NCBI RefSeq assembly: GCF_020885975.1
Contig: NZ_AP025183.1
Span: forward strand, 2,046,001 to 2,110,000
DNA length: 64,000 bases
DNA from: Flavobacterium ammonificans
GTDB lineage: Bacteria; Bacteroidota; Bacteroidia; Flavobacteriales; Flavobacteriaceae
Direction of reading: 5' to 3'
Below, piece by piece: positions 9,583 through 18,967 of this stretch; position 1 is the stretch's first letter; each line of letters begins with the position of its first letter. Position numbers and translations under genes: made by a program. The notes beneath the pieces were generated by a model, which did not search any database, had not been told where the DNA came from, and saw only the letters and a program-made list of their open reading frames with translations.

Positions 9583-10977
9583 ATGCAATTAAGCAACGAA
9601 GAAGAAGATTACAACTTATCTCTTTCCAAATTTGAGTCGATGTTAAAGACCAATAAAGTCTTGTTTTTTGACTCCGAAGAATTTGAAGAAATTATCCTTC
9701 ACTATATCGATTCGGGAAAAACTTCTTTGGCTAAAAAAGCTTTAAAGTTAGCTTTGGAACAACACCCGAAATCTACAGGTTTAAAATTGGTTCAAGTTGA
9801 AATGTTGGTTTATGAAGACCAATTGGATTTGGCAGATAAAATGCTAAATGAGTTGTATGCCATTGAGCCTAATAACGAAGAAATTTACATTCAGAAAGCC
9901 AATATCTGTTCCAAAAGAGATCAACACGAAAAAGCAGTTGAACTTTTAAAAATTGCCTTACAATATACTGATGATTTCGCCGATGTCTATAACTTAATTG
10001 GAATGGAATACCTTTTTATGGACAATTTAGAAATGGCGAAAGACAGTTTTATCAAATGTTTGGAAGAGGATTTAGAAGATCAATCTGCCTTGTATAACGT
10101 GGTATATTGTTTTGAGTTTTTGGACCAAAACAAAGAAGCCATCGCCTATCTGAATCAATACATTGAGAAAAACCCATATAGCGAAATTGCATGGCATCAA
10201 GTTGGTCGCTTACACTATGGATTAAAAGAATACGAAGAAGCATTGCGTGCTTTTAATTATGCTACTTTAATTGACGACGAATTCATGGGTGCTTTTATGG
10301 AAAAAGCCAAAGCATTGGAGCGCTTAAAAATGTATGCTGAAGCTATTGAAAGCTATGAAAGAACTATTGAATTAGACGACGCTACTTCATATGCTTTGCT
10401 TCGCATTGGAAAATGCCACGAACGACTAGGGAATACTGCTTTAGCAATCAAATACTACAATCAAACGGTTCACGAAGACCCGCTTTTAGATAAAGGTTGG
10501 ATTGCAATCACGGACTTTTACGTTCGCGAAAAAAACTTCCAAAAGGCTTTGTTTTACGTTAATAAAGCATTGGCAATTGACAATCAAAATCAAATGTATT
10601 GGAAGCGTTATGCTACCATCAACAAGCAAATGAATTTCTTTGAAGAAGCTGAATTTGGATACCGTAAAGCGGTAGAATTTGGCGACTACCAATTAGATAC
10701 TTGGTTGTTTTGGGTAGATATTTTGCAGTTTTTAGGAGAATTTGATAGTGCCATTCAAACCTTATTGCAAGCTACTGAATATTTCCCTGAAGAAAACGAA
10801 ATTGAATACCGTTTGGCAGGTTTGTATTTCATGATACAAGATAAAACCAAAGCAAAATTTCATTTGAGCAATGGTTTGCGTTTGAACTTTGATAATTACA
10901 TCCTTATGGAAGAATTATTTCCAATGATTTGGGAAGAAAAAACGGTTCAAAACTACATTGCAAAACATAAGAAATAA
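9583..10977 (+). CDS. Tetratricopeptide repeat protein
   Basis: A 464-residue soluble protein made almost entirely of TPR units. Recognisable 34-residue repeats begin near residue 85, for example units around YADVYNLIGMEYLFMDNLEMAK, the ALRAFNYATLIDD region and IESYERTIELDDATSY. TPR arrays are protein-binding scaffolds; no enzymatic motif is present and there is no signal peptide, so it should act in the cytoplasm. It lies 2 nt upstream of aroE and is probably co-transcribed with it, although this pairing does not reveal a partner. The array continues to the C-terminus. Confidence 0.86.
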   Translation: MQLSNEEEDYNLSLSKFESMLKTNKVLFFDSEEFEEIILHYIDSGKTSLAKKALKLALEQHPKSTGLKLVQVEMLVYEDQLDLADKMLNELYAIEPNNEEIYIQKANICSKRDQHEKAVELLKIALQYTDDFADVYNLIGMEYLFMDNLEMAKDSFIKCLEEDLEDQSALYNVVYCFEFLDQNKEAIAYLNQYIEKNPYSEIAWHQVGRLHYGLKEYEEALRAFNYATLIDDEFMGAFMEKAKALERLKMYAEAIESYERTIELDDATSYALLRIGKCHERLGNTALAIKYYNQTVHEDPLLDKGWIAITDFYVREKNFQKALFYVNKALAIDNQNQMYWKRYATINKQMNFFEEAEFGYRKAVEFGDYQLDTWLFWVDILQFLGEFDSAIQTLLQATEYFPEENEIEYRLAGLYFMIQDKTKAKFHLSNGLRLNFDNYILMEELFPMIWEEKTVQNYIAKHKK

Positions 10978-10979
10978 AG

Positions 10980-11729
10980 ATGACGCCACCTATCAAAAAA
11001 CGTTTTGGTTTACTGGGACGGAACATCAACTATTCGTTTTCCAAAGGCTATTTTACGGAGAAATTTGAGAATGAAAAATTAGTAGGATACACTTACGAAA
11101 ATTTTGACATTCCAACTATTGAATCTTTTTGGGACGTAATCAAAAATAATGACCCCTTAAGCGGAATTAATGTTACTATTCCTTACAAAGAAGAGGTAAT
11201 TCCATTCTTGGATAAATTATCGAAAAAAGCAATCAAAATTGGAGCAGTTAACACTATTAGATTTACTAAAAAAGGTAAACTAAAAGGGTATAATACTGAT
11301 TATTACGGTTTTCAAAAATCCTTAGAACCATTATTAGAATCCCACCACAAGAAAGCTTTAATTCTTGGTACTGGCGGCGCTTCAAAAGGAGTAGCTTTTG
11401 CTTTAGAAGAATTAGGAATTGAGTATACTTTTGTTTCAAGACAAGCTAGTGAAACTGTTTTGGGTTACAATCAAATAACAGACTTAATCTTTGACGAATA
11501 CCAAATTGTAATTAACTCCACCCCAGTAGGCACAAGTCCTAATACAGAGGCATATCCTGAAATACCTTACGAGTTTTTCACTAAAAAACACATCGCTTAC
11601 GACTTGATTTACAATCCTGCCGAAACACAATTTTTGAAAAAAGCACATCACCAAGGCGCTACAACTAAAAACGGATTGGACATGCTTATTTTTCAAGCAG
11701 AAAAGGCATGGAAGATTTGGAATAAATAA
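10980..11729 (+). CDS. aroE: Shikimate dehydrogenase
   Basis: AroE reduces 3-dehydroshikimate to shikimate with NADPH in aromatic amino-acid synthesis. The 249-residue protein shows the shikimate-binding S-x-S region (NYSFSKGYF, residues 14-22), NVTIPYK with the catalytic lysine, the Asp of GYNTDYYGF, the glycine-rich nucleotide loop LGTGGASKG, and the C-terminal NGLDMLIFQA. It begins 2 nt after the TPR gene. It is slightly shorter than the E. coli enzyme but normal for Bacteroidota. Confidence 0.95.
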   Translation: MTPPIKKRFGLLGRNINYSFSKGYFTEKFENEKLVGYTYENFDIPTIESFWDVIKNNDPLSGINVTIPYKEEVIPFLDKLSKKAIKIGAVNTIRFTKKGKLKGYNTDYYGFQKSLEPLLESHHKKALILGTGGASKGVAFALEELGIEYTFVSRQASETVLGYNQITDLIFDEYQIVINSTPVGTSPNTEAYPEIPYEFFTKKHIAYDLIYNPAETQFLKKAHHQGATTKNGLDMLIFQAEKAWKIWNK

Positions 11730-11870
11730 AAAACTATTCCTTTTTAATCTCTCAGTTAAATTCCAGTAAATTAATTTCACCTAGGGTTAAAGCTATTCTT
11801 ATGAATAGAAATACCTATTCTAAATACATCTTTATTTTAACGTAAAACGATGATAAATAAGGGATTTATT

Positions 11871-11900
11871 TTGCAATTCCACTCGGGTTTACTATCTTTC
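11871..11900 (+). promoter_or_regulatory. Predicted promoter of the DUF349 gene
   Basis: TTG (11871-11873), a 19-nt spacer and TATCTTTC (11893-11900; one mismatch to TAnnTTTG) lie 36 nt before the ATG at 11936. The spacing fits the Bacteroidota sigma factor. Confidence 0.55.
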
Positions 11901-11935
11901 GACTTGAATAATTAGGAACCTTACACATTTTAAAA

Positions 11936-13891
11936 ATGTTAGAAGAAAAGAATGATAACCTGCTAAATGCAGACGGAAACAGTGCTGATTCAGTAGAATC
12001 AACACCAACAGTTACACCAAATGAGGTAGTGACAACTGTATCGGAATCAGTTGAAGAAATTGCTGAAACTGATGAAAATCAAACCATTATTGAAGCAATC
12101 GCCGACAGTAATGCAGAAGAAAGCGAAGACGAAAGTTTGAAAGAGCGTCACGATATTCCGATGCAAGACTATGATGCATTATCGATGGAATCACTTGTAG
12201 ATGAATTGAACACATTAGTATCCAACGAGAAAGTGTCATCAATTAAAGACCATGTAGAGGAAATCAAAAAGGCATTTTTATCCAAATACAATCATCTTAT
12301 TGAAGAGAAAAAAGAAGAATTCCTTGCTGAGAATCAAGATCCAAATGAAGAATTCCAGTATCATTTTCCTCTAAAATCAAAATTTGACAACATCTATTCT
12401 GTTTACAGAAACCATAAAAACGAACATTTTAAGAGTTTACAAGCGAACCTAAAAACTAATTTAGAAAATCGTTTGGCTATTGTTGAAGAGTTAAAAGAAT
12501 TGATTAATCCGCAAGCCAACATTAAAGACATTTTAAAACATTTTAATGATTTAAGAGAGCGTTGGAAAAATGCAGGACCTATACCAAAAGATAAATACAA
12601 CCACGTTTGGAATAACTATCATTTTCATGTAGAAAATTTTTATGATTATTTGCACTTAGATCGTGAAGCGAGAGACATTGATTTCAAACACAATTTAGAG
12701 CAAAAACAAAAAATTGTAGCTCGTGTAGAAGAATTAGTAAAAGAAGAAGACATCAACAAAGCGTTCCGTGAATTACAAGATTTACACCGCATTTGGAAAG
12801 AAGAAATTGGACCTGTTTCTAGAGAACACCGTGAAGAAATTTGGAACCGTTTTAGTGAATTAACAAAACAAATGCATGATAAACGCGAATTGTTATTTGA
12901 AAAACTAAGAGGTGCCGAAGTAGAAAATTTAGCAAAGAAAAATGAAATTATTGCTCAAATTGAAGTGTTGGCAACTGAAAAAGTAAATGCTCACACGCAA
13001 TGGTTAGCACAAATAGAAAAAGTTGAAGCTTTGAGAGCTGCATTTTTTGCAGCAGGTAAAGTTCCGGCTGATGTCAATGAAGCTACTTGGAGTGCTTTTA
13101 AAACTGCAGTACGTAACTTTAATTCTTTCAAGAATTCGTTTTACAAAGACATCAAGAAAGATCAAAACGATAACTTGAGTAAAAAACAAGCTTTGGTGGC
13201 TAAAGCCAAAGAATTACAAGAAAGTACTGATTTTGCTACTTCTACTCCTATTATGAAACAAATTCAAGAGGAATGGAAGAAAATTGGACATGTACCAAGA
13301 AAGTATTCGGATAGTATTTGGAAAGAATTTAAAGATGCTTGCAACCATTATTTCGATAAATTAAAAGAGCAAAAGAACGAAGAAAATAGTGAAGAAGTAG
13401 CTGCTTTTGAAAACAAAAAAGCCTATTTAGAAACCTTGAGAGCGTTTCAACTAACTGGAGACCATAAAACCGATTTGGATGGTATTAAGTTACATATTCA
13501 AAACTGGAAAGGCTATGGAAGAGTGCCTTTTGCAAGACGTCATATTGAAGGTAAATTCAATAAAATATTAGATGCCCTTTTTGAAAAATTAAGTTTAAGT
13601 AAAAAAGATTCGGATATGATGCGTTTTGCTAACCGTATCGATCAATTGTCAGAAAGCAATGATTCACGCAAATTAGAAAGCGAAAAAATATTTTTGATTC
13701 GTAAAATCGAAGAAGTACAAAACGAAATTTTTCAGTTAGAAAATAATATTCAGTTTTTTACCAATACCAAAAATGCTAAAAAAGAAAATTCTATTGTGTT
13801 AGAGGTTCGTAAGAATATCGCCATTCACAAAGAAAGTTTAGAAGTTTGGAAAGAAAAATTGAAGCAATTACGCAATTTAAAACAAGAATAA
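11936..13891 (+). CDS. DUF349 repeat protein
   Basis: A 651-residue, highly charged, mostly helical protein with several DUF349 repeats. The repeat pattern, a helix then a Trp-Lys box, recurs as 'LRERWKNAGPIPKDKYNHVW', then LHRIWKEEIGPVSREH and IQEEWKKIGHVPRKYSDSIW. The first 90 residues are acidic and low-complexity. A C-terminal coiled coil covers about the last 80 residues. No catalytic motif, signal peptide or membrane segment is present. The function of DUF349 proteins is not established. The gene stands alone, between its own promoter and terminator. Confidence 0.88.
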   Translation: MLEEKNDNLLNADGNSADSVESTPTVTPNEVVTTVSESVEEIAETDENQTIIEAIADSNAEESEDESLKERHDIPMQDYDALSMESLVDELNTLVSNEKVSSIKDHVEEIKKAFLSKYNHLIEEKKEEFLAENQDPNEEFQYHFPLKSKFDNIYSVYRNHKNEHFKSLQANLKTNLENRLAIVEELKELINPQANIKDILKHFNDLRERWKNAGPIPKDKYNHVWNNYHFHVENFYDYLHLDREARDIDFKHNLEQKQKIVARVEELVKEEDINKAFRELQDLHRIWKEEIGPVSREHREEIWNRFSELTKQMHDKRELLFEKLRGAEVENLAKKNEIIAQIEVLATEKVNAHTQWLAQIEKVEALRAAFFAAGKVPADVNEATWSAFKTAVRNFNSFKNSFYKDIKKDQNDNLSKKQALVAKAKELQESTDFATSTPIMKQIQEEWKKIGHVPRKYSDSIWKEFKDACNHYFDKLKEQKNEENSEEVAAFENKKAYLETLRAFQLTGDHKTDLDGIKLHIQNWKGYGRVPFARRHIEGKFNKILDALFEKLSLSKKDSDMMRFANRIDQLSESNDSRKLESEKIFLIRKIEEVQNEIFQLENNIQFFTNTKNAKKENSIVLEVRKNIAIHKESLEVWKEKLKQLRNLKQE

Positions 13892-13912
13892 TTTTCTGAT
13901 CAATACATTCTC

Positions 13913-13944
13913 AAAACCTCAATTCAAAAGATTGAGGTTTTTTT
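13913..13944 (+). terminator. Rho-independent terminator after the DUF349 gene
   Basis: An 11-bp stem (13913-13923 with 13931-13941) with a 7-nt loop is followed by a T run. It lies 21 bases after the stop codon and insulates the gene from the hemN promoter region. Confidence 0.85.
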
Positions 13945-13962
13945 ATGCAAAAAAATGAAGGA

Positions 13963-13976
13963 ATGATAAATATCAT
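13963..13976 (+). promoter_or_regulatory. FNR/CRP-type palindrome upstream of hemN
   Basis: ATGATAAATATCAT has perfect 6-bp arms and a 2-nt centre. It ends 22 nt before the -7 element at 13999, which places its centre near -40, the usual class II activator position. The same motif and spacing occur upstream of ccoS. Confidence 0.68.
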
Positions 13977-13998
13977 TTTAATTGGCTGAAAGTCGGTT

Positions 13999-14006
13999 TA
14001 CTTTTG
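13999..14006 (+). promoter_or_regulatory. Predicted -7 element of hemN
   Basis: TACTTTTG matches TAnnTTTG. No TTG -33 element is present at the usual distance; the palindrome at 13963-13976 takes that place, which is what an activator-dependent promoter would look like. Transcription starting near 14010 would exclude a TTG start at 13982. Confidence 0.6.
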
Positions 14007-14026
14007 ATCTTTCAAATGATTATGTT

Positions 14027-15391
14027 ATGACTCATTCACTAATCCAAAAGTACAATGTACCTGGCCCGAGGTATACAAGTTACCCAACAGTTCCCTATTG
14101 GAATGAGCTTAACTTTAGCTATGAAATTTGGTTATCAACACTCAAAAAATCATTTGAAGAAAGCAACACAACTGAAGGTATTAGTTTGTACATTCATTTG
14201 CCATTTTGCGAAAGCATCTGTACATTTTGTGGTTGTAACAAACGAATCACAAAAAATCATGAGGTAGAACATCCTTACATTCAAGCAATTTTGAAAGAGT
14301 GGACTTTGTATTGTGAGGTTCTTGGAGAAAGACCCAACATTAAAGAAATTCATTTAGGTGGTGGAACTCCAACCTTTTTCTCCTCTGCCAACTTAGAGTT
14401 GCTAATTAACGGGATTTTGGCGAAAGCAAATAAAGCTAATAATTATGAATTTAGCTTTGAAGGGCATCCCAATAATACTACACGAGAACAATTACAAAAA
14501 CTGTATGATTTAGGGTTTAGACGTGTTAGTTTTGGTGTACAAGATTATTCAGAAAAAGTACAAAAAGCGATTCATCGTATTCAACCCTTTATCAATGTTG
14601 CCAAAGTCACTTTATGGGCAAGAGAAATTGGTTATACCTCAATAGGACACGATATAATATTTGGTTTACCTTTTCAGGAAAAAGAAGATGTAATTGATAC
14701 TATTGAAAAGACTAAATCATTACAACCGGATCGTTTAGCGTTTTACAGCTACGCTCATGTGCCGTGGATCAAAGGAAATGGACAACGTGGTTTTAATGAT
14801 GAAGATATTCCAAAGGATGAGATAAAACGAGAATTATACGAAACCGGCAAAGAATTATTGTATAAAAATGACTATCACGAAATTGGTATGGATCATTTTG
14901 CTTTAACAACTGATAGTTTATTTGAGTCCTTTGAAATTGGTAAATTACATCGTAATTTTATGGGTTATAGTTCTTCTAAAACGCAATTAATGATTGGTTT
15001 AGGCGTTTCGTCTATCAGTGATAGTTGGTATAGTTTTGCTCAAAATGTAAAAACGATTGAAGACTATTACCAATTGTTGGATACCAATACCATTCCTGTT
15101 TTTAGAGGACATGTATTGACAGATGAAGATTTAATCATTCGAAGACATATTTTGAACCTAATGTGTCAGTTTGAAACTTCTTGGGCTAACCCAAAAAACT
15201 ACTTTGATGAAATTCCAGAAATTATATCTCAATTAAAAGAAATGAAAAAAGATGGATTAGTGCATTTTATCCCTAATGGGATTCAAGTTACAGAAGTAGG
15301 GAAACCATTTGTTCGTAATGTTTGCATGGCTTTTGACTTGCTTTTAAAGCGAAAAGCACCCGATACTGCATTATTTTCAATGACAGTTTAA
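14027..15391 (+). CDS. hemN: Oxygen-independent coproporphyrinogen III oxidase HemN
   Basis: HemN is a radical-SAM enzyme that converts coproporphyrinogen III to protoporphyrinogen IX without oxygen, a step of haem synthesis. From the ATG at 14027 the protein has 454 residues, the normal length. The iron-sulfur motif C61-x3-C65-x2-C68-x-C70 is complete, preceded by the substrate-region PRYTSYP. A SAM-binding GGGTPTF follows, and the HemN C-terminal domain is present. The in-frame TTG at 13982 is rejected because it lies upstream of the predicted promoter. The gene converges on the cco cluster with only 3 bases between stops. The FNR-type box suggests induction when oxygen is low. Confidence 0.95.
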   Translation: MTHSLIQKYNVPGPRYTSYPTVPYWNELNFSYEIWLSTLKKSFEESNTTEGISLYIHLPFCESICTFCGCNKRITKNHEVEHPYIQAILKEWTLYCEVLGERPNIKEIHLGGGTPTFFSSANLELLINGILAKANKANNYEFSFEGHPNNTTREQLQKLYDLGFRRVSFGVQDYSEKVQKAIHRIQPFINVAKVTLWAREIGYTSIGHDIIFGLPFQEKEDVIDTIEKTKSLQPDRLAFYSYAHVPWIKGNGQRGFNDEDIPKDEIKRELYETGKELLYKNDYHEIGMDHFALTTDSLFESFEIGKLHRNFMGYSSSKTQLMIGLGVSSISDSWYSFAQNVKTIEDYYQLLDTNTIPVFRGHVLTDEDLIIRRHILNLMCQFETSWANPKNYFDEIPEIISQLKEMKKDGLVHFIPNGIQVTEVGKPFVRNVCMAFDLLLKRKAPDTALFSMTV

Positions 15392-15394
15392 TCA

Positions 15395-16096
15395 TCAATG
15401 ACAATTTGGTGTGTCTTGAACAAACAAACTCATATTAGCAGGTGAAATGTATGGAATTCCCAATCCTAAACCTCGTAAAATGAATAAGACACCTATAATA
15501 ACTCCAACATAGGGAATCACTTTTTGCACTTTATTTCGAAAACGGACAGTCATTATAGAATTAAAAAAGATAACACTACTCATCATTGGAATTGTACCTA
15601 TTCCAAAAAGCAACATATAAAGTACTCCAAACGGTACACTTTGCATGGCAATGGAACCAAATAAAGCGACATAGACCATTCCACAAGGTAAAAATCCATT
15701 GAGCAAACCAATGGTAAATAACGATTGATAACTTTTGTTTTTAAATTGCTTTCCTAAAGAAGATTTAATTTTCGAAATGAGACGGTAAACGGGTTTAGAA
15801 AAATTGTAATTCGCCAAAACTCTTTCGGGAGTTACAATTGTAATAATCATAGCTATCCCGATAAAGATTGATAATCGTTGCTGAATTCCTGCCAAAAAAA
15901 AGCCTTTTCCTACCAAACCAAAAATCAATCCAATAGTAGCGTAAGCAGACAATCGTCCTATATGATACGTTATTATTTGAGTTACCTTTTTAGCAGGATT
16001 TGTTCTGTCTACTGGGATCATCAAGGCAATTGGCCCGCACATTCCAATACAATGCAGGCTACTAATTAAACCAAAGATGAATGCAGAATACAACAT
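15395..16096 (-). CDS. Sulfite exporter TauE/SafE-family membrane protein (cco-linked)
   Basis: A 233-residue polytopic membrane protein (about six hydrophobic segments) with two conserved cysteine motifs within membrane segments: LHCIGMCGP (residues 14-22) and GFLPCGMVY (about 144-152). This pattern belongs to the SafE/UreH-like group found at the end of cbb3 oxidase clusters, where a copper or assembly role has been proposed. Here it is the last gene of the cco cluster, 6 bases after ccoH. The name of the family reflects homology, not a shown sulfite export activity. The C-terminus ends with a small Cys-His pair. Confidence 0.82.
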   Translation of the reverse strand: MLYSAFIFGLISSLHCIGMCGPIALMIPVDRTNPAKKVTQIITYHIGRLSAYATIGLIFGLVGKGFFLAGIQQRLSIFIGIAMIITIVTPERVLANYNFSKPVYRLISKIKSSLGKQFKNKSYQSLFTIGLLNGFLPCGMVYVALFGSIAMQSVPFGVLYMLLFGIGTIPMMSSVIFFNSIMTVRFRNKVQKVIPYVGVIIGVLFILRGLGLGIPYISPANMSLFVQDTPNCH

Positions 16097-16102
16097 ACTT
16101 TA

Positions 16103-16558
16103 CTAACGAATATAAATAATTTCTTTAGTTAAATAAGCCTTTCCTTCGTATTGCCATTCCATATTAATATCCCAGCGGCCATCTATCAAACTTTTTTTAG
16201 GTATGAGCAAAGTTGATTCAGAAATCGAAATCGGAATTTCGAAATCAAATTTCTTGTTAGATGGCCTATATAGGGATACCATTCCTTTGATTTTATTGGG
16301 AACAAAAGTTGCAGGAAATCTAATTTCAGCCCCTTCTGAAGTCAATACAATTGTTGGTTTTTGTGCTAAATTCTGAGCATTTTGAGAACGTTGCATTTCT
16401 TCTCCAAATCGAGCGTCGTGTTTATAGTACTCTTCAACAACTAAATCATTATCGTATTTGGAATTGGATTGTACCTCAACAACAAAATACAAAATGAAGG
16501 TCATGAATAAACCAAAGGCAATTACAATACCTGTTCCCCAATTAAATTTAATTTTCAT
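16103..16558 (-). CDS. ccoH: FixH/CcoH family protein
   Basis: A 151-residue protein with one N-terminal membrane segment (about residues 8-28) and a periplasmic beta-rich domain, the arrangement of FixH/CcoH, which stabilises assembly of cbb3 oxidase. Family hints are the YYKHDARFGEEMQR stretch after the membrane helix and the C-terminal DGRWDINMEWQYEGK. It lies between ccoG (14-base gap) and the SafE-like gene. Sequence conservation of this family is low, so context carries much of the call. Confidence 0.85.
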   Translation of the reverse strand: MKIKFNWGTGIVIAFGLFMTFILYFVVEVQSNSKYDNDLVVEEYYKHDARFGEEMQRSQNAQNLAQKPTIVLTSEGAEIRFPATFVPNKIKGMVSLYRPSNKKFDFEIPISISESTLLIPKKSLIDGRWDINMEWQYEGKAYLTKEIIYIR

Positions 16559-16572
16559 TTTCTATGTGATTT

Positions 16573-17991
16573 TTAATCAAAACTTCTTGGACTAAGGAAA
16601 TTTGTCGTAGCTGTTTCAATTTTTTTATTTCCGTTATATACCTCTATATCTAATTTCGTTTTATCCGTATCCAACAGATATTGATTGATTTCAATAAATA
16701 AAGTACCACTGTTCATACCTTGTTTTGGGACTTTAAAATCTTGTTTACCTACTAATTTCAATGTTCCATTTATACCTACTAATTTAAAATGAATGTCTTT
16801 AAACTCATCATTTGTTTTATTAATTATTTTAAAGGTATATACATTACTGATATTTTCCCCTTTATGTTGAAACAATTGTCCTGGTAAACGTAATATTGTT
16901 GCTTCAACATCGGTTCTTAAAAACAAAAGTCCAGTTAATACACCAATTAAAATTACTAAAACGGCAGAGTACCCCTTCATTCTAGCAGTAAATTGAAACT
17001 TGGTCTTTTTCTCGATTTCATCTTCAGAAGCATATCGAATTAATCCTTTTGGCAAACCAACTGTTTCCATAATTGAATCACATTCGTCAATACAAGCAGT
17101 ACAGTTTACACATTCTAATTGCGTTCCGTTTCGAATATCGATTCCCGTTGGACAAACATGTACACATTGATGGCAATCAATACAATCACCTTTTCCAGTT
17201 GCAGCACGATCCTCATTTTTATTTAATTTAGCTCTACCTGCTTCTTTTTCTCCACGAACAAAATCGTAGGCTACGTTAATGGATTTATTATCTAAAAGTA
17301 CACCTTGTAATCTACCGTAAGGACAGGCAATGATACATACCTGCTCTCTAAACCAAACAAAAACAAAATAGAATACTCCAGTAAAAATTAACAATGCAAT
17401 TAAAGTACTTAAATGACTTTCAGGACCATCTTCAATCATTTTAAATAATTCGTCGCTACTGATTAAATAAGCTAAAAACACATTGGCAATGAAAAAAGAA
17501 ATAACCAAAAATACTGACCATTTCAATCCTTTTTTTCTGATTTTTTCAGCGTTCCATTCTTGTTTGGCTAATCGAATTTGAGCCCCTCTATCTCCTTCTA
17601 TCCAATATTCAATTCGGCGAAAAACCATTTCCAAAAAAATAGTTTGCGGACAAATCCACCCACAAAAGATACGTCCAAAAATTACGGTAAAGAGAATGAC
17701 AAATACCACACCCAATATCATAAACAAAACAAACAAGTAAAAATCTTGAGGCCAAAACGGAAAACCAAAAATATTAAAACGACGTTCCAAAACATTAAAC
17801 ATCATAAATTGATTACCATTAATTTTAATAAATGGATTGGCAATCAAAATAGCTAACAGAAAATAACTTACTATCTTACGGTATTCATACAATTTACCCG
17901 AAGGTTTTTTTGGAAAGATAAATTTTCTGTTTCCGGTCTCATCAATAGTTCCGATACTATCTCTAAAGGATTCGTCTTGAATATTTGCCAT
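16573..17991 (-). CDS. ccoG: cbb3 oxidase accessory protein CcoG (FixG/RdxA)
   Basis: CcoG is a membrane iron-sulfur protein required for copper handling in cbb3 oxidase assembly. The 472-residue protein has several membrane helices (about residues 40-60, 85-110, 160-180, 195-215 and 340-360). It has the conserved cytoplasmic pair GRIFCGWICPQ and ACPYGRLQ, and a two-cluster ferredoxin region with CIDCHQCVHVCP followed by CVNCTACIDEC. A C-terminal Ig-like domain ends the protein. Upstream, between it and ccoP, lies a 36-bp palindrome that may affect expression of ccoG and later genes. Confidence 0.95.
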   Translation of the reverse strand: MANIQDESFRDSIGTIDETGNRKFIFPKKPSGKLYEYRKIVSYFLLAILIANPFIKINGNQFMMFNVLERRFNIFGFPFWPQDFYLFVLFMILGVVFVILFTVIFGRIFCGWICPQTIFLEMVFRRIEYWIEGDRGAQIRLAKQEWNAEKIRKKGLKWSVFLVISFFIANVFLAYLISSDELFKMIEDGPESHLSTLIALLIFTGVFYFVFVWFREQVCIIACPYGRLQGVLLDNKSINVAYDFVRGEKEAGRAKLNKNEDRAATGKGDCIDCHQCVHVCPTGIDIRNGTQLECVNCTACIDECDSIMETVGLPKGLIRYASEDEIEKKTKFQFTARMKGYSAVLVILIGVLTGLLFLRTDVEATILRLPGQLFQHKGENISNVYTFKIINKTNDEFKDIHFKLVGINGTLKLVGKQDFKVPKQGMNSGTLFIEINQYLLDTDKTKLDIEVYNGNKKIETATTNFLSPRSFD

Positions 17992-18004
17992 GGTATTGTA
18001 ATTT

Positions 18005-18040
18005 TAAAAGACCAATTTCAAATTTGAAATTGGTCTTTTA
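18005..18040. repeat. 36-bp perfect palindrome between ccoP and ccoG
   Basis: Positions 18005-18022 are the exact reverse complement of 18023-18040, with no spacer. In cco mRNA this would fold into a long hairpin 13 bases upstream of the ccoG start region and 10 bases after the ccoP stop. It ends in a short T run on either strand but lacks a longer downstream T tract, so it could be a leaky terminator or a 3' end stabiliser for the ccoNOQP message. Confidence 0.75.
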
Positions 18041-18050
18041 GTTAGTGTTT

Positions 18051-18950
18051 TTATTTTGCAGGTTTTGCGGCTACTTCATCTACCCAAACTTCTCCTTCTG
18101 GAGCTTTTGGATCTTTAGGATTACTTCCTTTTAACGAAATAATGTAACTCGCTACTTTTTGCATTTCTTTTGGTTTTAATGTTCCCTTCCAAGAAATCAT
18201 TCCTTTCCCATCTCTACCTCCATTTACAAGTGTGTGGAAAATATTTTTGATTCCACCTCCTAATATCCATTGGTCATCGGTTAGGTTAGGACCAATTTGA
18301 CCACCAGCATCAGCTCTGTGACAAGCAGCACAATTAGTTGTATAGATTGTTTTTCCCTCAGCCAATGAAGGAGCATCAGTCAATAAAGTAACTGTCTTTT
18401 CATCCATTAAATCTGGAGCCGTTTTCATGTATTCAGCTACTTCAATTTTTGCTTGAGCCATTTCTTTTTTCAATTCCATCTCTTGATCATCGGCACCCAA
18501 AATTTCAAATCGAACTAAATAGATTGCAGCAAAACCAATACAAGCATAGAATAGATAAATCCACCATGGTGGTAAATTATTGTCTAATTCTTTTATACCA
18601 TCATAATCATGATCTAACAATAACTCCCCTTCATTTTCAATTGGTTCTGATTTTGTTAATAATTTCATTACCTTTTGTAACCATTCACTTTCTGCAATAG
18701 AAATAGAGTTCACCTCTTCTAATTTTGCTTTTTGTTCATCAGTCAATAACTGATACGTGATTTTATCAATAGCACTTACTGTTATTTCAATTGCAATCAA
18801 TAGAAAAAGAAATACAAATAGAAAAACAGACACCATTGGAAACTTAATAAATGCAGGTCGGTCTCCAGAGTCAATAAAAAATTCCATTGCGCCGAATACA
18901 GCGAAGAAAATAAGAGGAACTCTTACATATACAGGGATTATTTTTTTCAT
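18051..18950 (-). CDS. ccoP: cbb3-type cytochrome c oxidase subunit CcoP (one haem c)
   Basis: A 299-residue diheme-family CcoP homologue with two N-terminal membrane segments (about residues 9-28 and 38-60), a further segment at about 129-147 following the conserved LPPWWIYLFY, and one C-terminal cytochrome c domain. The only haem c motif is CAACH (207-211), with a distal Met in KGMISWKG. Proteobacterial CcoP has two haem motifs; a single one is the usual state in Bacteroidota. It feeds electrons to CcoNO. It is preceded by ccoQ (17 bases) and followed by the 36-bp palindrome. Confidence 0.93.
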   Translation of the reverse strand: MKKIIPVYVRVPLIFFAVFGAMEFFIDSGDRPAFIKFPMVSVFLFVFLFLLIAIEITVSAIDKITYQLLTDEQKAKLEEVNSISIAESEWLQKVMKLLTKSEPIENEGELLLDHDYDGIKELDNNLPPWWIYLFYACIGFAAIYLVRFEILGADDQEMELKKEMAQAKIEVAEYMKTAPDLMDEKTVTLLTDAPSLAEGKTIYTTNCAACHRADAGGQIGPNLTDDQWILGGGIKNIFHTLVNGGRDGKGMISWKGTLKPKEMQKVASYIISLKGSNPKDPKAPEGEVWVDEVAAKPAK

Positions 18951-18967
18951 TTTTAGAAGTTTAATAA

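Noticed and set aside
13982..14026. TTG start for hemN at 13982
   Set aside because: It lies upstream of the predicted -7 element; the ATG at 14027 gives the standard 454-residue enzyme.
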